A DNA stretch of 64,000 nt from NCBI GenBank assembly GCA_018873225.1, contig JAEILZ010000007.1:2356001-2420000 (forward strand), read 5' to 3'. The DNA is from [Phialemoniopsis] sp. UDSM-2020 (Eukaryota; Ascomycota; Sordariomycetes; Thyridiales; Thyridiaceae). A model generated the notes under the pieces. That model ran no database searches. It saw nothing but the letters and a program-made list of their open reading frames with translations, and was not told where the DNA came from. This document shows positions 1 through 12,140 of this stretch, piece after piece. A program made the translations under genes and the position numbers. The number at the start of each line of letters is the position of its first letter. The first letter of the stretch is position 1.

Positions 1-3000
1 ATGGGCTGCTCTTGGAGGGCGTTGACTGGTGCCCGTGGGCAGGAGAGTTGAGGACGCTGGAGATGCTGCCCATGGTGCCATTGGGGTCGCGGGACTTTCG
101 CCAGTTGCCCCATGCAGCAGCCAGAGGCCCGACAGCTTGGGCGACTCTGGGTGTTGCAGCATCACGGATGGTAGCCGCAATGTTGGGCAAGTTGATGGCA
201 GAGCCGCCGTTCATTGCCCGCTCACGCTCCTGCTCCTCCATTTGAAGGTTGGCGTTGAGACGGATCGCGGCGTCCTTGACTGCATTCCTGTCGTAGTCAT
301 CACGCCCAAGCGCGGCAATGATGTCCTGGAGATCAGAGTGTCTCACAGCAAGAAGCTCACGAAGCCAGACAATCTCGTCGTCGCGCTTCATGATCTTGGT
401 AGGAGCGTCAGGGTCAAGCTTGGAGTTCTCGTGCTCAAGCTCCTCAATACGCTGCTCGCGTGCCTGAAGCTGCTCCTGAAGAACCATGATCGACTCCCGA
501 AGGGCTTGCGGCGAGATCTTCTCGGGCAGCTCCATAGCGCGGGAAACAGCTGGCATGGACTGAACCGCAGGGGCAGGCTGCAGAGGCGACTCTGGCACGG
601 GAGACTTCGCAGCCTTGGCGGCAGCCAGAGCAGCCTCCTTAGCAATCTCAAGCTTCTCCTCGAGATGAGCAACGCGATCTTGCAGGTGCTCTGTCTTGGA
701 GGTCGAGATGCTAAGGCGCTCCAGAAGGTTCTGTTCTGACCTCTGGGCGTCTTCAGTGAGGTTATTGACTTGACGATCATAACGGGTCTGCAGATCCTCC
801 ATCTCATTCTGGTGTTTGCGAGCGAGGTCCTCCAGATCACCCTTCTTGGACGACTCCGCATCTTCGAGGAGCATCTCGTGTCGAGCCTTGGCAGTGTCGG
901 CGTCGAGCTTGACTTGGTCGAGTTGAGACCGGAGTCTCGCGAGTTGGTCCTCATAATCATCACGGACCACATTGACTTGATGATTGGCATCCTCGATCTC
1001 GCCTTGCATAGAATCCCTGGTGCGTTGGACCTCTCGGGCTCCAGACTCTCGGGCCTGCTCGAACTCAGCCTGGTAGCGAAGGGTGCTCTGCTGCAGTTTG
1101 TGGTTCTCGGTACGGAGCTCCCCAATGAGAGCCTCAAGACGCTTACACTCGTTGACCGCACGCATTCCTTGCCTCTCGCCGCCCTCGAGCCTCTCGAGCT
1201 CCTCCTCGAGGCGCTCGCGGGTCTTAGCCTCAGCTTGAAGCTTGGCGTCAAGCACCTCTTGACGGGCAAGGAGCGCCTGCTCCTTCTTGATACGGCGGGC
1301 GCTCTCCTCGGCAACCTCGCGGGCGGCTCTTGACATGTCTTCTTGGAGAGCAACGAACTTCTGGCGCCAGCTGTCCCGCAGGCGCTCGTTCTCCTCCAAT
1401 TGAGTGCCGAGGGTGTCGATGACCTTCTTGAGATGCTTGTTCTCGCCAGTAACCTGGACAATATCGTCTCCTTGTCGCTGGGAAAGATCAATGGCGCGCT
1501 CGGCCTCAACCTTCCAGTGTCGGGCTTCTTGTCGGGTGTCACGGAGTTCAACCTCTGCAACATTGAGGCGGTTCTGCAGGTCACTATGCGTCTTCTGGTT
1601 GTTGGTCTGGGCCTGCTCCAGAAGAGTGAGCCGCATAGCGCTCTTGCCGCGGTTCTCCTCAATGGACTTAAGCTTCTGGTCCTTGTCCTCCAGCGTCTCC
1701 CGTAGGCGGCCTTCCTCCTCAGATGAGATCCGGAGTAGGCGCTGAACCTCGGACAGCCTGTCTTCGGCGGCACGACGACCATTCATTTCCTCCTCGGTCC
1801 TCATCTCCTGCTGCTTCAGGCGATCCTCCAGATCAGCCACACGCTGATCGAAGGCACTGCGATTCATGATCTCGACCTCGATCTTGGTCTCTGCAAGCTC
1901 GAGCTTCCGGGTCATTTCTGCAGTTTGGTCCTCAGCAGCTCGCCTTGAGTTGAGCTCAGTCTCAACCTTCTCCTCCGACAGGCGCAGTCGTTGCTCCTGG
2001 TCGGCGAACTTGGCAAGCAGTTCATTGTACTTGTCGCTGAGATCCTCTTGACCTGGGACCACCACGGGCTGAGGCGTGGGCGGCATTCGTCGCTCAACTG
2101 CCTCCTCGACAATGTTCCTGAGATCTTCACCCCGGAAGTCGAGATGCAGAGATTGACTAAACTGATCCCTCATCTCGTTCATTGTCTTCAGAAGGGAATC
2201 CACAGTCTCGTTGGGAGGAGTAGCTTCCAGGGCAGTCGGGGCGACATTGCGTTGCTGAGTTGCAAGCGCCTCGAGAACAACACTCCGCATTTGCTCCATT
2301 CTCTTGTCCCTCCGCGGACTCATGGAGCGGCGGGCCGGGACCTCCTCATCCTCATCATCTGCATCGCTCTCTTGCATCTCGGCGGACACGCTGCGTGCAT
2401 CTCGTCGGCTAGACAAAGGTCTCCGAGACATGTTACCAACAGCGGCCAGCACGAGGCTCAATGACTTCTCAAGAGGATCCAGTCTGGCGGCCAAGAGATT
2501 GCCAACAACATCATTGACGTGGCCGTCAAAGAAGTTGACTCTTGACTCGAGCTTAAGCTGCTCGTCATCAGTAAAGGTACCTTCCCAATCACTTGCTGGA
2601 ACACTCTCGCTGCCGTTGAGCTGTGTAATAGGAGCGTCAAGTGATTGTGCGCTTTGAGGTGGATCGACGAAGGGATCTTCCAGTTCAGCAGACACAATGG
2701 GCTGTTGTGACTCGCCAGGCAAGAGGCGATACTGCCTGGGGCTGGGGCTGGGAGCATCGCTGCGGAAAAGGTTGTTTTGCGGAGGTAGGTGATGAGGCGA
2801 AGCATTAGTGACAGCTGCGATATCGAGGTGCCTGGTTGGGCTAGGATGATGCCACTGGGGCTGCTCAATCGTCTTGTTGACTCCCTTGGTGGGATCGCTC
2901 TCATTGAGATGTCTCATAATGTCGTCGATCTCCTCAAAGGTCACCTCACCGTCCTCATTCTGCTCTGGTTGGTGAGCAGCCTCGGGCTCCGTGTCATCAA

Positions 3001-6000
3001 CCTCCTCAGGAGACACGGACCGCTCGACTCGAATCTCAGGAGACGCTTCACGTTCGGGCTCAGGCGATACAGCTGCATACCGAGATGCTGCCAGGCCACG
3101 AGGCTTAGGTGGCTCGACGGGCTCAACAGGCTCGGCGGGTTCGGCGTAACGGGACGCGGACAAGCCCTTTCCTGCGGGGGGAGGCGAGGCAAAACGGGAA
3201 GTACCCAAGCCTCTCGCAGGTGCGGCGGGAGTCAAAATCGGCTCGGGGCTGGGCTCTTGCTCGACCTCGATGGATTTCGCGACCTCAGGCTCTTGTACGA
3301 ACTCGTCAAAGGCCTGGTCATCCTCCGCATTCTCATCCTGAGTCTCTTCTGCAGCATCATCGACTTCGGAATTCCCGAACAATGATCCTCCCGGTACGAA
3401 TGGCTTCGCAGTTGCCGAGAGAGACTTCTTGTGCTTCCGGAAGATATCTTCGCCCATGGGCCGAGCGGAGTTGAAGTCCGCCACGTCGAGCTCAGACTTG
3501 AACTCGAACGGCGCCCACGTCATGGAAGCCTGGTTGGGTGATGTTTCTGATGGACTGGAAACAGCCTTGGCATCAGTCGTCTCTGAGACCATGGTCGAAG
3601 ACATGGTTGCATCTTCACCCGTAGCATCCTCCTCGTGCTCCTCACTTGGAGCGGTGGGATCCTCAGCACCCGACAGCTCTGCATCGAACGACATCGAGGT
3701 GGGTCGCTCGGCGAACAGAGGAATATCATTGTCAGGCTCGACTGAGGCCCTGGCCCTCTTGGTGCGAGTCTCATCAGCAAGGCGGCCCTCCTGGTCATAA
3801 TGCTCAGCCTTCTCCTCTGCGGGAGGGGACTTGCGGCTGGACGATGGCCGAACAATCGGGATAGCCTTGGATTTCTTGGCTGGCTTCACAATCTCAGAGA
3901 CACTAAGATCAATGTTGCCGAATATCGAGCTGCTCTGGTTGCTCGGGCTGTCAGGCCCGGACTGGAGAGCGCTAGAGACAGAGTTGGAAATGGAGTGAGG
4001 TGTGAACGCCGGCGCATCGGGTCTGAACTTGGGTCCCGAGGCCGAGAAGCTGAACTCGCTCTGGCCAGGAGAGAAGACGGGTGCGTTCACATTGATCTTC
4101 GAAGCCGAGACCGACGTCGGGAAGCTGAACTGGCTCGAGTTGGCAGACAGCGGAGGGTTGGAGGCAGGCGCAGCATTGAACGTCGCAGGCTGGAATGTGT
4201 TGGAGCCGAAAACGAACTGGCCAGGCTTGAAGCTCGAGTTGGCAGGATTGAACTTGAACTCTGGGGCTTCAACGTTCAGCTTAGATAGTGATACCTTGCT
4301 TCCATGACTGAGCTTGCGCCCGCCAGCCTTGCTCGACATTGAAACCGCATCGCTCCAAGGATTGCTTGCTGTGGAGAAGGAGCGCTGGTGCTGGTCTAGC
4401 ATATTGCCGAAGTCCAAGTTGTGCACAGGTGTGCCCAAGTTGCTTGGGTTTGTTTCAATCTCAAAAGTATCGTCTGGCTTGACAAGCGACTCTGAGCTAT
4501 CCCCGGCCTTTTGCTTGCCGAGACTGCCCTCGTCGGTGCTGTCTCGAGGTTCCTCGGGCTCAGTAAAGTAGTTGTTGGCCAGGGAATGGCCACGGCTATG
4601 AGGTCGAGGATGGTGAAGAACAGGGCCATTCTCTGCGTCATCGCGAAATCGTTGCAAGGGAGGAGCAAATTGCACGGAAGGCTCACGAGCATGGCTCTGT
4701 TGCTCCTCAGACATCTCGCCATTCTCCTTTTCATTGTGGGGGCTGTAGTCCTTGTCGTGTTCAAGTTGAGACCTGAATTGCTCCTCCAGGTGGTACTCAG
4801 CCTCATCAATCTCCTTCTGCAGGCTGGCACTGGCATTGTGCCGAATGAATGATTTCGCCTCTGGTGTCTTGGACGGGCTCTTGCTTGGAGGTTCTTCTTC
4901 AACCTCGTGAACGTCTTGGAGACGCGGAGATGCTCGAGCCGAAGTCTGGAAATGTTGATGAGGGAGCAGAGGATATTGCAATGACTGATGCCGCTGGTGC
5001 ATCGGAGGCTGGAAGCCGTCAGGGGAGAAGGGGGAGGAGGGCGACATCATCGCACTGAGATTAGCAAGCGACGGTGATCCGCCTCGGGCCAGTCCTTGGT
5101 GGAGAAGTACAGCCTGGGGCGAAATACCATGAGGCGAAGGCTGTTGCTGATGCAGCTGGAAAGCGCCGGCTGGGATAGATATGGACTGCCTGGCATTGTA
5201 TTTCCCGTTGAACGAAGCTGGCGACGCGATGGAAGGAATTCCGGGGCTTTGGGTGCCCGAAGATCCTCCGAACTGGCCAGGGAATGGGAACTGCTGAGCT
5301 CCATGAATGCTTGATGCCGATGATGTGGGAACAGGAGGTGAGAAGGGCAGAGGTGGATACTGAGTTACCGACGGTTGTCGACTGATTGACGAAGCCGCTG
5401 GCGAAATAGAGGGTAGTGGCGGCTCCTCGTCTCCGAAAGAGACGCCCAATGCACGTAGTTTGGCTTCTGTCTGTTCCTCAATAAACCTCTTCCATGCTGT
5501 CATCATTCAGTTAGCAAAGTTATCACACGCTGGGTACAAGGGATTCGTATCTTACCATTCAAGTCAGGCAAGGTAACCTGGTACTTGCGTTGAGAACGCT
5601 CTCTATCTATATCCTCAAAGCTCGGCCATGCGCCTCTGCTCTGCGACGGACCTGACGATTCTTTCTGAATATCGTATTCGCCCAGATCGAAGCCGTGCGT
5701 GTCGTATCCTAGCTCCTCCCAGGATCGGAACATGCCCTGGACATCATCTTCGCTCAGGGGCTTGGGCGCCTTGCCAGCTTGGCCGCGTTCGTTGTCAAGG
5801 GGAAGAAGAATCATGATATTCTTTCCCTTCCACGGGACCTTCTTCTTCAAGCGCGGTGTCATCGCTGGCTCCTTCTTCTTAGGGGATCGCGAGGGTGTCC
5901 TAGGCAAGTCGAACTCGACTTTGCCTGTACCGCGAGGGGTACCATTCTGCAGGGGCCGAGTATGCTTCTTGGGCGTTGAGGGCCTAGGAGCAAAGTCGGT

Positions 6001-6827
6001 CGCGTTGTCGCCGAGCGAATGCTCGTCAGTCGCGACAGGAGCCACGTTCTCAGCATCGGAAAACGACATCTTGGCCGGCTGCTGAAGCGGTAGACCAAAA
6101 ACGTCTGATTGTCGCAAAGTCTCGCTGCTGGAAGCTTTGCGCAAGTATCGTCGAGGGGGTCGACCAATATCTCCAAACACAGTCTGGCTTGCTCTTGGTG
6201 TTTTGAGCGCCTTTTCCTCTCGCGCGAGCGCGTCGTCGCCGGAGACAGATCCGCTCAATGAAGAGGGCTCGCTTTCGCCAGCGCCGTCGCTCAACCAATG
6301 CTGAGCTTCCGAGTCCAAGTCGCCAGCAGTGTGCTGACGGATCCAGTCCTCTGTTAGGCCTCTCGTGGGTCGTTTCGCTCGATTTACCAGCACCGCGGCG
6401 CTGATATGAGAAGGCTGGTTTTCGCCAGACTCGTCGAGAAAAGGAGCAGGCCGGAGAAACGGCGTGCGGATGTCCAAGTGATGAATCGGCGAGTCTTCGG
6501 ACGCACCGCTGCTCAGACTTGATCGTCGGAATGCCTTATCAGACTGGGGATAGGGTGATCCCCAGCTGGCGGTCACGTACCGACTTTCGTCCGCCTCAGG
6601 ATTTTTCGGCGGTGTCCTCAATAGCTCTTTGATCCGGTCCGGAAGCTTGGGAGCAGGGAGAGAAGGAACAACGGGGGAGGCTTCGCCGTCCGCAGTGGAT
6701 GTGTTGGACAGGGCAGGAGACCTCGGAGACTGTGAAAGGGGAGACTGTGAGTCTCTGGTGCCGTCCTGTGTGGAGGCACGGGGTCGTGGAGGTGTAGACG
6801 ATGGTAGAGGAGACGTCTTAAAGGAAC
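1..6827 (-). CDS. Very large coiled-coil protein, 3' end truncated by window edge
   Basis: Two coding blocks are joined by a 59-nt intron at 5497-5555 (donor GTAAGA, acceptor GACAG), and the frame from 5496 to base 1 has no stop. More than 2,250 residues are visible. The N-terminal ~420 residues are Ser/Pro-rich and disordered and contain a well-ordered patch (motif VPWKGKNIMILLPLDNERGQ). Then come about 1,000 low-complexity residues, and from roughly plus position 2,000 downward a long heptad-rich coiled coil dense in E, K, R, Q and L. Proteins of this build are commonly annotated in fungal genomes as 'myosin class II heavy chain', but no motor domain is visible here, so a structural or tethering role is more likely. 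The start codon is unresolved: the frame opens at an acceptor at 6828-6829 and no in-frame ATG precedes it. The name is from memory of annotation habits; that it is a real gene is near certain. Confidence 0.85.
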
Positions 6828-6948
6828 CTTTTGCGTGAGCCAGACAGCAGAGGTTAGTCAAGACTGCCTATGCATTCAAGGTCGCAAGGTCGAAGAGGAA
6901 AGATACGGCGGTTGCTCTCGCCCCCGGGGATTGCCAGCGCAAACTCAC
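6828..6948 (-). other. Probable 5' intron of the coiled-coil gene
   Basis: Reading the minus strand, a GTGAGT donor at 6948 pairs with a TTGACTAACCT branch site and an AAAAG acceptor just before the open frame. The upstream exon has a TGA close to the donor in the required frame and no ATG between about 6950 and 7170. The intron may therefore lie in the 5' UTR, or a different upstream exon may carry the start codon. Confidence 0.5.
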
Positions 6949-8340
6949 CACTGCGAGATCAGTGCAGACGAAAACAAGATCGTCTGCTACTAGATCTCTT
7001 TTGATTTTCGCGCGTGTCGGCAAACTCCCAGATGCCCCTGTTAATGTTCAACAGGAGTTTGTCTGGCTGGGAGGTGCGGGTTGGCTGTCGCGACGCGTTT
7101 TGGGCGGTTGGGTGAGAGGCAGGTCGGTCCTGGGGAACAAAAAAAAACGTAGGAAATTAGAAAAGGAGTGACATCAGAACAGAACACCAAGAGGCTGCAT
7201 TTGCCGTACACATCGAATCAACGGTGGCTACCAGGTGCTGTCAGACCCCTGATGGTAGGTTTGGCAAGGGGGACACGGTCCTGTATCGAGGCGGATGGGC
7301 GTTACGGACGACGAGGAAGGACGCGCGAGATTCGACTTAGGGGGTGGGAAGAGACGGCCTGCTCGTGAAGAAGAGACACTTTCAGAATAATTTCCCTGCA
7401 GCTGGGGCAAAAGCACATGGGCCGAGCAGAGTCTTTTCTCTTTTTGATTGATGAGCAAATGAGAGAGTCTGAATGAGCAGGGTTTCCTGCATTGGCCGGT
7501 TCCCAAGTAATCTCGCTCATTTGTCGAGATGGGAAATACCCGGCCCACGCGTTACTCAGGGGTAAATGACACACCAGCAACCGCGCCAAACAGTACATGG
7601 TCCCTTAGTATCAATTATCCGGCGCAATCAACGACCAGAGCCCACAGGCGGACACGCACAACAGCACTACAGCATCCAGTACAGTAACATCAGAGAAGAG
7701 GCGTGTGCTGTCCTTTTACCCAGCCTTTTCTTCTCTCCATGCGTTGGACCTCTAACTATATGCAAGTCCCTCTCCCTCTTCATGGCTGGTGCCGAAACGC
7801 TCTTTTGACGCGACAGCGCTAGCATCTGTCGACGTGTAGCTCCCACACGTTCCACATCGACTAAGTAGACCGTAAATAAGCACAACGGGCTCTCACCGTA
7901 GCGCCATGGGCTCATCCGAGACGGCAGCTCAGATCTGGCTAGTGTCAGGACCCTTTTGCGGGGCCGCCTGGGGCCACCAAGAGACTGTTGCAACTGTCTC
8001 ATTAAAACTAAGACGCTGGTTTCTTTAACGAAATTCATGGCGGGGTTGTTCACAGAGAGAATATGAGGCCGAGATCGAGCAAACTCTCTTCAAACATGGA
8101 CAGGAATGTCAGACAACACATTCTCAAAATTCTTCAGTGATGACACCCATTTTCGTCAGAAACGCAAGCATAGGCTGGCCGACCCAAACTCCGTAACTCC
8201 ATGATCAAGCCCGTTCAGCCATAACATCGGGCGGCTCAAAACGGCCGCCACGTTCGTCCCGTACAATCATAGCCAAATCCACAACCAAAAATACGCAATC
8301 GTAGACCTGCACGTATCACACAAGCCATCCATCTGCTCCC
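6949..8340. other. Intergenic region, promoter side of the coiled-coil gene
   Basis: It holds the presumed 5' UTR and promoter of the minus-strand coiled-coil gene and, toward 8340, the 3' flank of the small secreted protein gene. Only short open frames are present, none with convincing protein character. No RNA gene or repeat was recognised. Confidence 0.6.
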
Positions 8341-9001
8341 TTAAAGATCGCAGATGAAGTCAAACTCGGCATTCGAGCTGACTTTGGCCTGGAATGCCTG
8401 CTGTGTCGATGAGCCCGCGGCCGATTTGCACTTGCCTACAAGTAAACATCGAATTAGCTTCAATTTCTCACACTACTTAGTATGACAGAGCAACTCAGTG
8501 AACTTACTTGTCTGTTGGTCACAGTCACTGACCTTCAGGTTCCCTTGCTTGCTGTTGGCCACCTCGGCGCACTTGTTGTGCTGGTTGTCGCAAGCCCTGT
8601 TGGCAGCCGACTCGTAATCGGGCTTTACCATACGACGCGTCAGTAGTCGTCCTCTCTTGGTCCACCCAGATTATTGATCAGTTTCTCCTGCATGGTCAAC
8701 TTACAAAGGTATCGCCATCAACCTCAAAAGGCCTCTCGTTGTCACTCGACTGCGTAATCTGTACTCGCGCGTCAATCAAAGTCTGCTCTCAACTCAATCA
8801 TACACTTCAGAAACGCACAGCAGAAGCAGCAACACCACCCAATGCACCTGAGAAAGCCTGCAGGTTGTTGGTCGCCCGAGGGTACACGACACCCATCTTG
8901 AAGTCGCGGCGCATATCGTCGACAAAGTCCATCGCTGGCGACGCGGCGGCCCCCGCGGCCAGGGCTAACGCAACAATCGCCGTAAAGGGTTGGCTCAGCA
9001 T
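8341..9001 (-). CDS. Small secreted cysteine-containing protein, 156 aa
   Basis: Four exons (9001-8819, 8782-8705, 8622-8508, 8435-8341) join in frame with canonical GT-AG introns and give 156 residues. Residues 1-20 form a signal peptide (basic-free start, Leu/Ala core, AAAS-P cleavage region), so the product should be secreted or wall-bound. The mature part has an RPFEVDGDTF segment, then YESAANRACDNQHNKC and SDCDQQ, ending FDFICDL; five cysteines are visible. The layout matches a widespread family of uncharacterised small secreted proteins of filamentous fungi; I know no proven function. The start was chosen because the upstream in-frame codons lack an ATG and the signal peptide begins right here. 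An effector-like role is possible but not shown. Confidence 0.85.
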
Positions 9002-9958
9002 TTTGCACAGTATTCTTTTTGGTACTTTATTCAATGAGGAATATCCGGTAGTTGGCGTCCAGGCCCTGTATTGGTCTAGAGTTCGTCTTTGTTGCACGTG
9101 CAGGTCCGTCAAGGTGAGGTCGACCGCAATCTGTATTCGTGTAGACACTCGCTCGATTGCAAGTGCGTCAGGACTTAGTAGGTATGAAGAGCAAATACAA
9201 TTTAAGATCAGAATTTCCATCCCTTTGGTGATGCCTCTTGTTGAAGCCGCCGTCTGCCCCGGATTCAGGGTGAAACGTGCATAGCCAAGCGCATCATGCG
9301 CACACTCTTTGATCTGAAACGGATTCGAGACATCATCACCCACCACCAACTTCAACAGGCAAAGAGCCAACACATTCAAAAGCGGGCGCCCGAACAGAGC
9401 AGATGGTGAAAGAAGTCGTCACGAGAAATCCGGCCCAAATGAGAATTCGTACTTGGAGAAGCGGGAGATACCGCAGGGTTTATTTAGAGTCTATTAAACA
9501 TGTCTCGCGACCATCACAAAACCACCTGAGCCCTCAAGAACAGGGACTCAGGTCTCCGTCAGCCTCACTATGGATAACAGGTGGATGGGGAGACGCCTGA
9601 GTTGTACCTAGGCCATCCCATGATCCTCCCTGCATCTCTCCTCCCATTCATATCGATGCGTATCGATTCTGCCCGACCTCGACGCATGTGGGTAATATTA
9701 AGCGACCCAGAGATATGATCCTGAGGTCTCGCGAACTTTGGCATGGCAAATATGGCCAGCTAAAATGGTTCCGCCCTTGAGATTCTATCGAATTTCGTCG
9801 TTTCCAGTAGTGGTTGAAATCGACAGCCAACGCCAAATGCAAATTTTTGTGAAGGAAAAAAACGCCTATCGCGATGAGATGATGATCCGGAGGTGTGAAT
9901 AGGTAAAATCGGTCAATGTGAATAGAAAGACAAAATAAGCGTCTCGTTCGTGGCTGTT
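9002..9958. other. Intergenic region
   Basis: It lies upstream of the small secreted protein gene and downstream of the Mid2-like gene, so it should hold the promoter of the former and the 3' UTR of the latter. Open frames here are short and overlap on both strands; nothing else is recognisable. Confidence 0.6.
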
Positions 9959-10729
9959 CTAGAAATTGGAAGAGGCGTTCACTTGAGTGGGCGCGTGGTA
10001 GCTCTCGAGGGTGCTCTGGAATGGAGAACGGCCGCTAACAGAACCGCCATTGTCTGACTTCTCGATCGGGGCATAGCCAGTACCGACCAGGTTGTCGGGC
10101 TCCTCCACAGGCTTCTTGCGTCCCCAAATTCTCCAAGCGACAAGGCCGATGACGCCGAGGACGATAGCACCACCGACACCGACAACGACGCCAATGATGG
10201 TCTTCTTAGTTGCGGGTGACATGCCCGACGTCTGGTTGCCTGATCCGTCCTGTGACAGGCCCGGGGTGGAAACGGAAGTCGAAGCTGTGGTGATCTCCGT
10301 GGGGGATCCGTCAGCGTTGGTGGTAGTGATGATCTTTGTGATCGTAGAGGAAACAACAGGAGGAGTCGTCTTGGTGGAAGTGGCCTTGTCACTGGAGCTA
10401 GTGTCCTTGTCCGAGGTACTCGTAGACTTGCTGGTCTGCTCGGTCGACTTGGAGGTGGTCGGGGGAGGCGTGGTTGAGGAAGACGGGGGAGGCGTCGTTG
10501 ACGCGTCCGTGTTGGATGTCGGAGTAGACTCAGCAGAGGTCGAAGTCGACGATCTGGTCGGGGAGGGCGAGGTAGTGGTCCTTGTCGGGCCTACAGAGCT
10601 AGAGTCATCGTCTGCCTCACCAGACCTCTGCCGCCTGACAACTTGGTGGCCATCGACCTGGAGTGCCTGGGCGATCGAGAGCATGGACAGTGCTACAAGG
10701 AGCAGTCCTAGTAACCGGTTTGTGTACAT
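9959..10729 (-). CDS. Mid2/WSC-like Ser/Thr-rich single-pass membrane protein
   Basis: A single exon of 256 codons begins at the internal ATG at 10729; the longer open frame upstream encodes no plausible N-terminus, while this Met directly starts a signal peptide (residues 1-23, Leu/Ala/Ser core). Residues ~30-165 are very rich in Ser, Thr and Pro, typical of an O-mannosylated stalk. One transmembrane helix follows (about residues 175-197, Gly/Val/Ile-rich), then a stop-transfer RIWGRKK and a ~60-residue cytosolic tail. This is the plan of cell-wall stress sensors of the Mid2/WSC type that feed the cell-integrity pathway. No cysteine-rich WSC domain is present, so Mid2-like is the better description. 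Function is inferred from architecture only. Confidence 0.8.
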   Translation of the reverse strand: MYTNRLLGLLLVALSMLSIAQALQVDGHQVVRRQRSGEADDDSSSVGPTRTTTSPSPTRSSTSTSAESTPTSNTDASTTPPPSSSTTPPPTTSKSTEQTSKSTSTSDKDTSSSDKATSTKTTPPVVSSTITKIITTTNADGSPTEITTASTSVSTPGLSQDGSGNQTSGMSPATKKTIIGVVVGVGGAIVLGVIGLVAWRIWGRKKPVEEPDNLVGTGYAPIEKSDNGGSVSGRSPFQSTLESYHAPTQVNASSNF

Positions 10730-11570
10730 TGTGCCTGTTGACTGGTTGTTGTAAATGGGTAAGGAGAGGTTAATAATCGGCGAGTGATAAAGAGATATAT
10801 TCAAAGCCGCGGATTGTATAGACGACCAAAAGCGAGAGGACGGTCTAGTCGAGTAGGTCGGGGTGATTAGAGAGACCCGTTCCAGGAGGGTGGTCTCTCA
10901 GATTCCAGGTGGATGTTTCGAACAAAGCACTTGCCGTGGAATCGCGTGACAGAGGTGGTATCACGTTGAATGACTGGACCAAGGCTAACGCTGCAAAACG
11001 AGACAAGCGAGTCGCGGCGGGTACGGTAAGCGATTGATGTGGAAAAGAAATAAGGGGTTCAAGAACCAGGCCAGGAACGACTCGAAGAGTGAACCGGGGA
11101 AAGGCGGTATTTGAGAAGTGGAAGCCAAGAGACAAGGAGATGTGAATGAGCGAAGAAAAGGATTTGAGAAGACAGAAGAAACAGGTATGCTAGAGAGTGA
11201 GTGAGTGGGTGTGAGTGGGCTTTGGTTGAACCTTTGGGGCGGAGCAGCGAGGACGAGATGCAAAGTGAAGGGGAGAAAAAAAGAAGTGGGAAATGGTATC
11301 GACGTTACCAGTTAGGGAATGGGGCCGGGATCCATGGGATGGGAAGGGGGGAGCCACAGGGACCGCTGGGACCACTAGAAGCCCTGGCCGACGGTGGGCC
11401 ACAGTACTAAATGGGCTGGTGGGTACAGTGACGGGCCTGACGGGCAGGACGGAAAGCTGCTGACGACTCATTCTTGAGACAGTCGGACCGGGAGGGAAGG
11501 GAGATCAGCGTGCTGTTTTAGGGGATGGTCTAGGCCAAGAGCCACTGGAGGCCAACTGTCAAGGCAGCAA

Positions 11571-11600
11571 CTTTTGGGGGCATTTGGGGGCATTTGGGGG
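11571..11600. repeat. Three tandem copies of a G-rich 10-mer
   Basis: CATTTGGGGG occurs twice in tandem, preceded by the one-mismatch copy CTTTTGGGGG. The G-runs are regularly spaced and could form a G-quadruplex only if a fourth run joined; this is a minor local feature. Confidence 0.8.
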
Positions 11601-12116
11601 CACATGGTGGTCAATGTGAGAGGAGAGACATTGATGGGCGCACACGGAGCGTCTGTACATCTTGTTGATTGGGTCTTGTTCTCCCACACTGTGAGACTGG
11701 AGCAGCCCTGAGGGTGACCTCGTATCCATCATCCGCCTGCTACCGGCAAAGGCGTCGCCGTGTGGAGGTCTCCCTGTCAACAGTAGTTACAAGTAAGTAT
11801 CTCGCTCATCTTACCAGGGGCGATGGCCGTTTCACATTTCTCAACTGACTGCACTTGATGGTACGTACTACCTACCACTCTGTCCGTGAGTTGTTTACAA
11901 CAGCAACGGCTATGTCATCAGTCAAGTCAGTTGACACCAGCAAATATTTTTTTCTCGTTGGTGGCAAGCATCGTCTATGGAGTAGGTATCCAGGGATGAA
12001 CGACAAAGAGGGCCGGCCACACTTGACAGCGCCACTGGTGCATGCATGCCATGGGACGATCTGCAATGCGGACCGTTGCAAGCTTTTGTCTCCCTCAAGA
12101 CGGAAAGAAGAAAGAA

Positions 12117-12140
12117 CACCACCACCACCACCCACCACCC
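12117..12140. repeat. CCA trinucleotide microsatellite
   Basis: A short run of ACC units with one interruption in the gene-poor stretch. No function is suggested. Confidence 0.85.

Noticed and set aside
388..1782. 464-codon Arg/Ser-rich minus-strand frame
   Set aside because: It is a shadow of the coiled-coil gene in a different phase; the continuous 1,800-codon frame explains this region.
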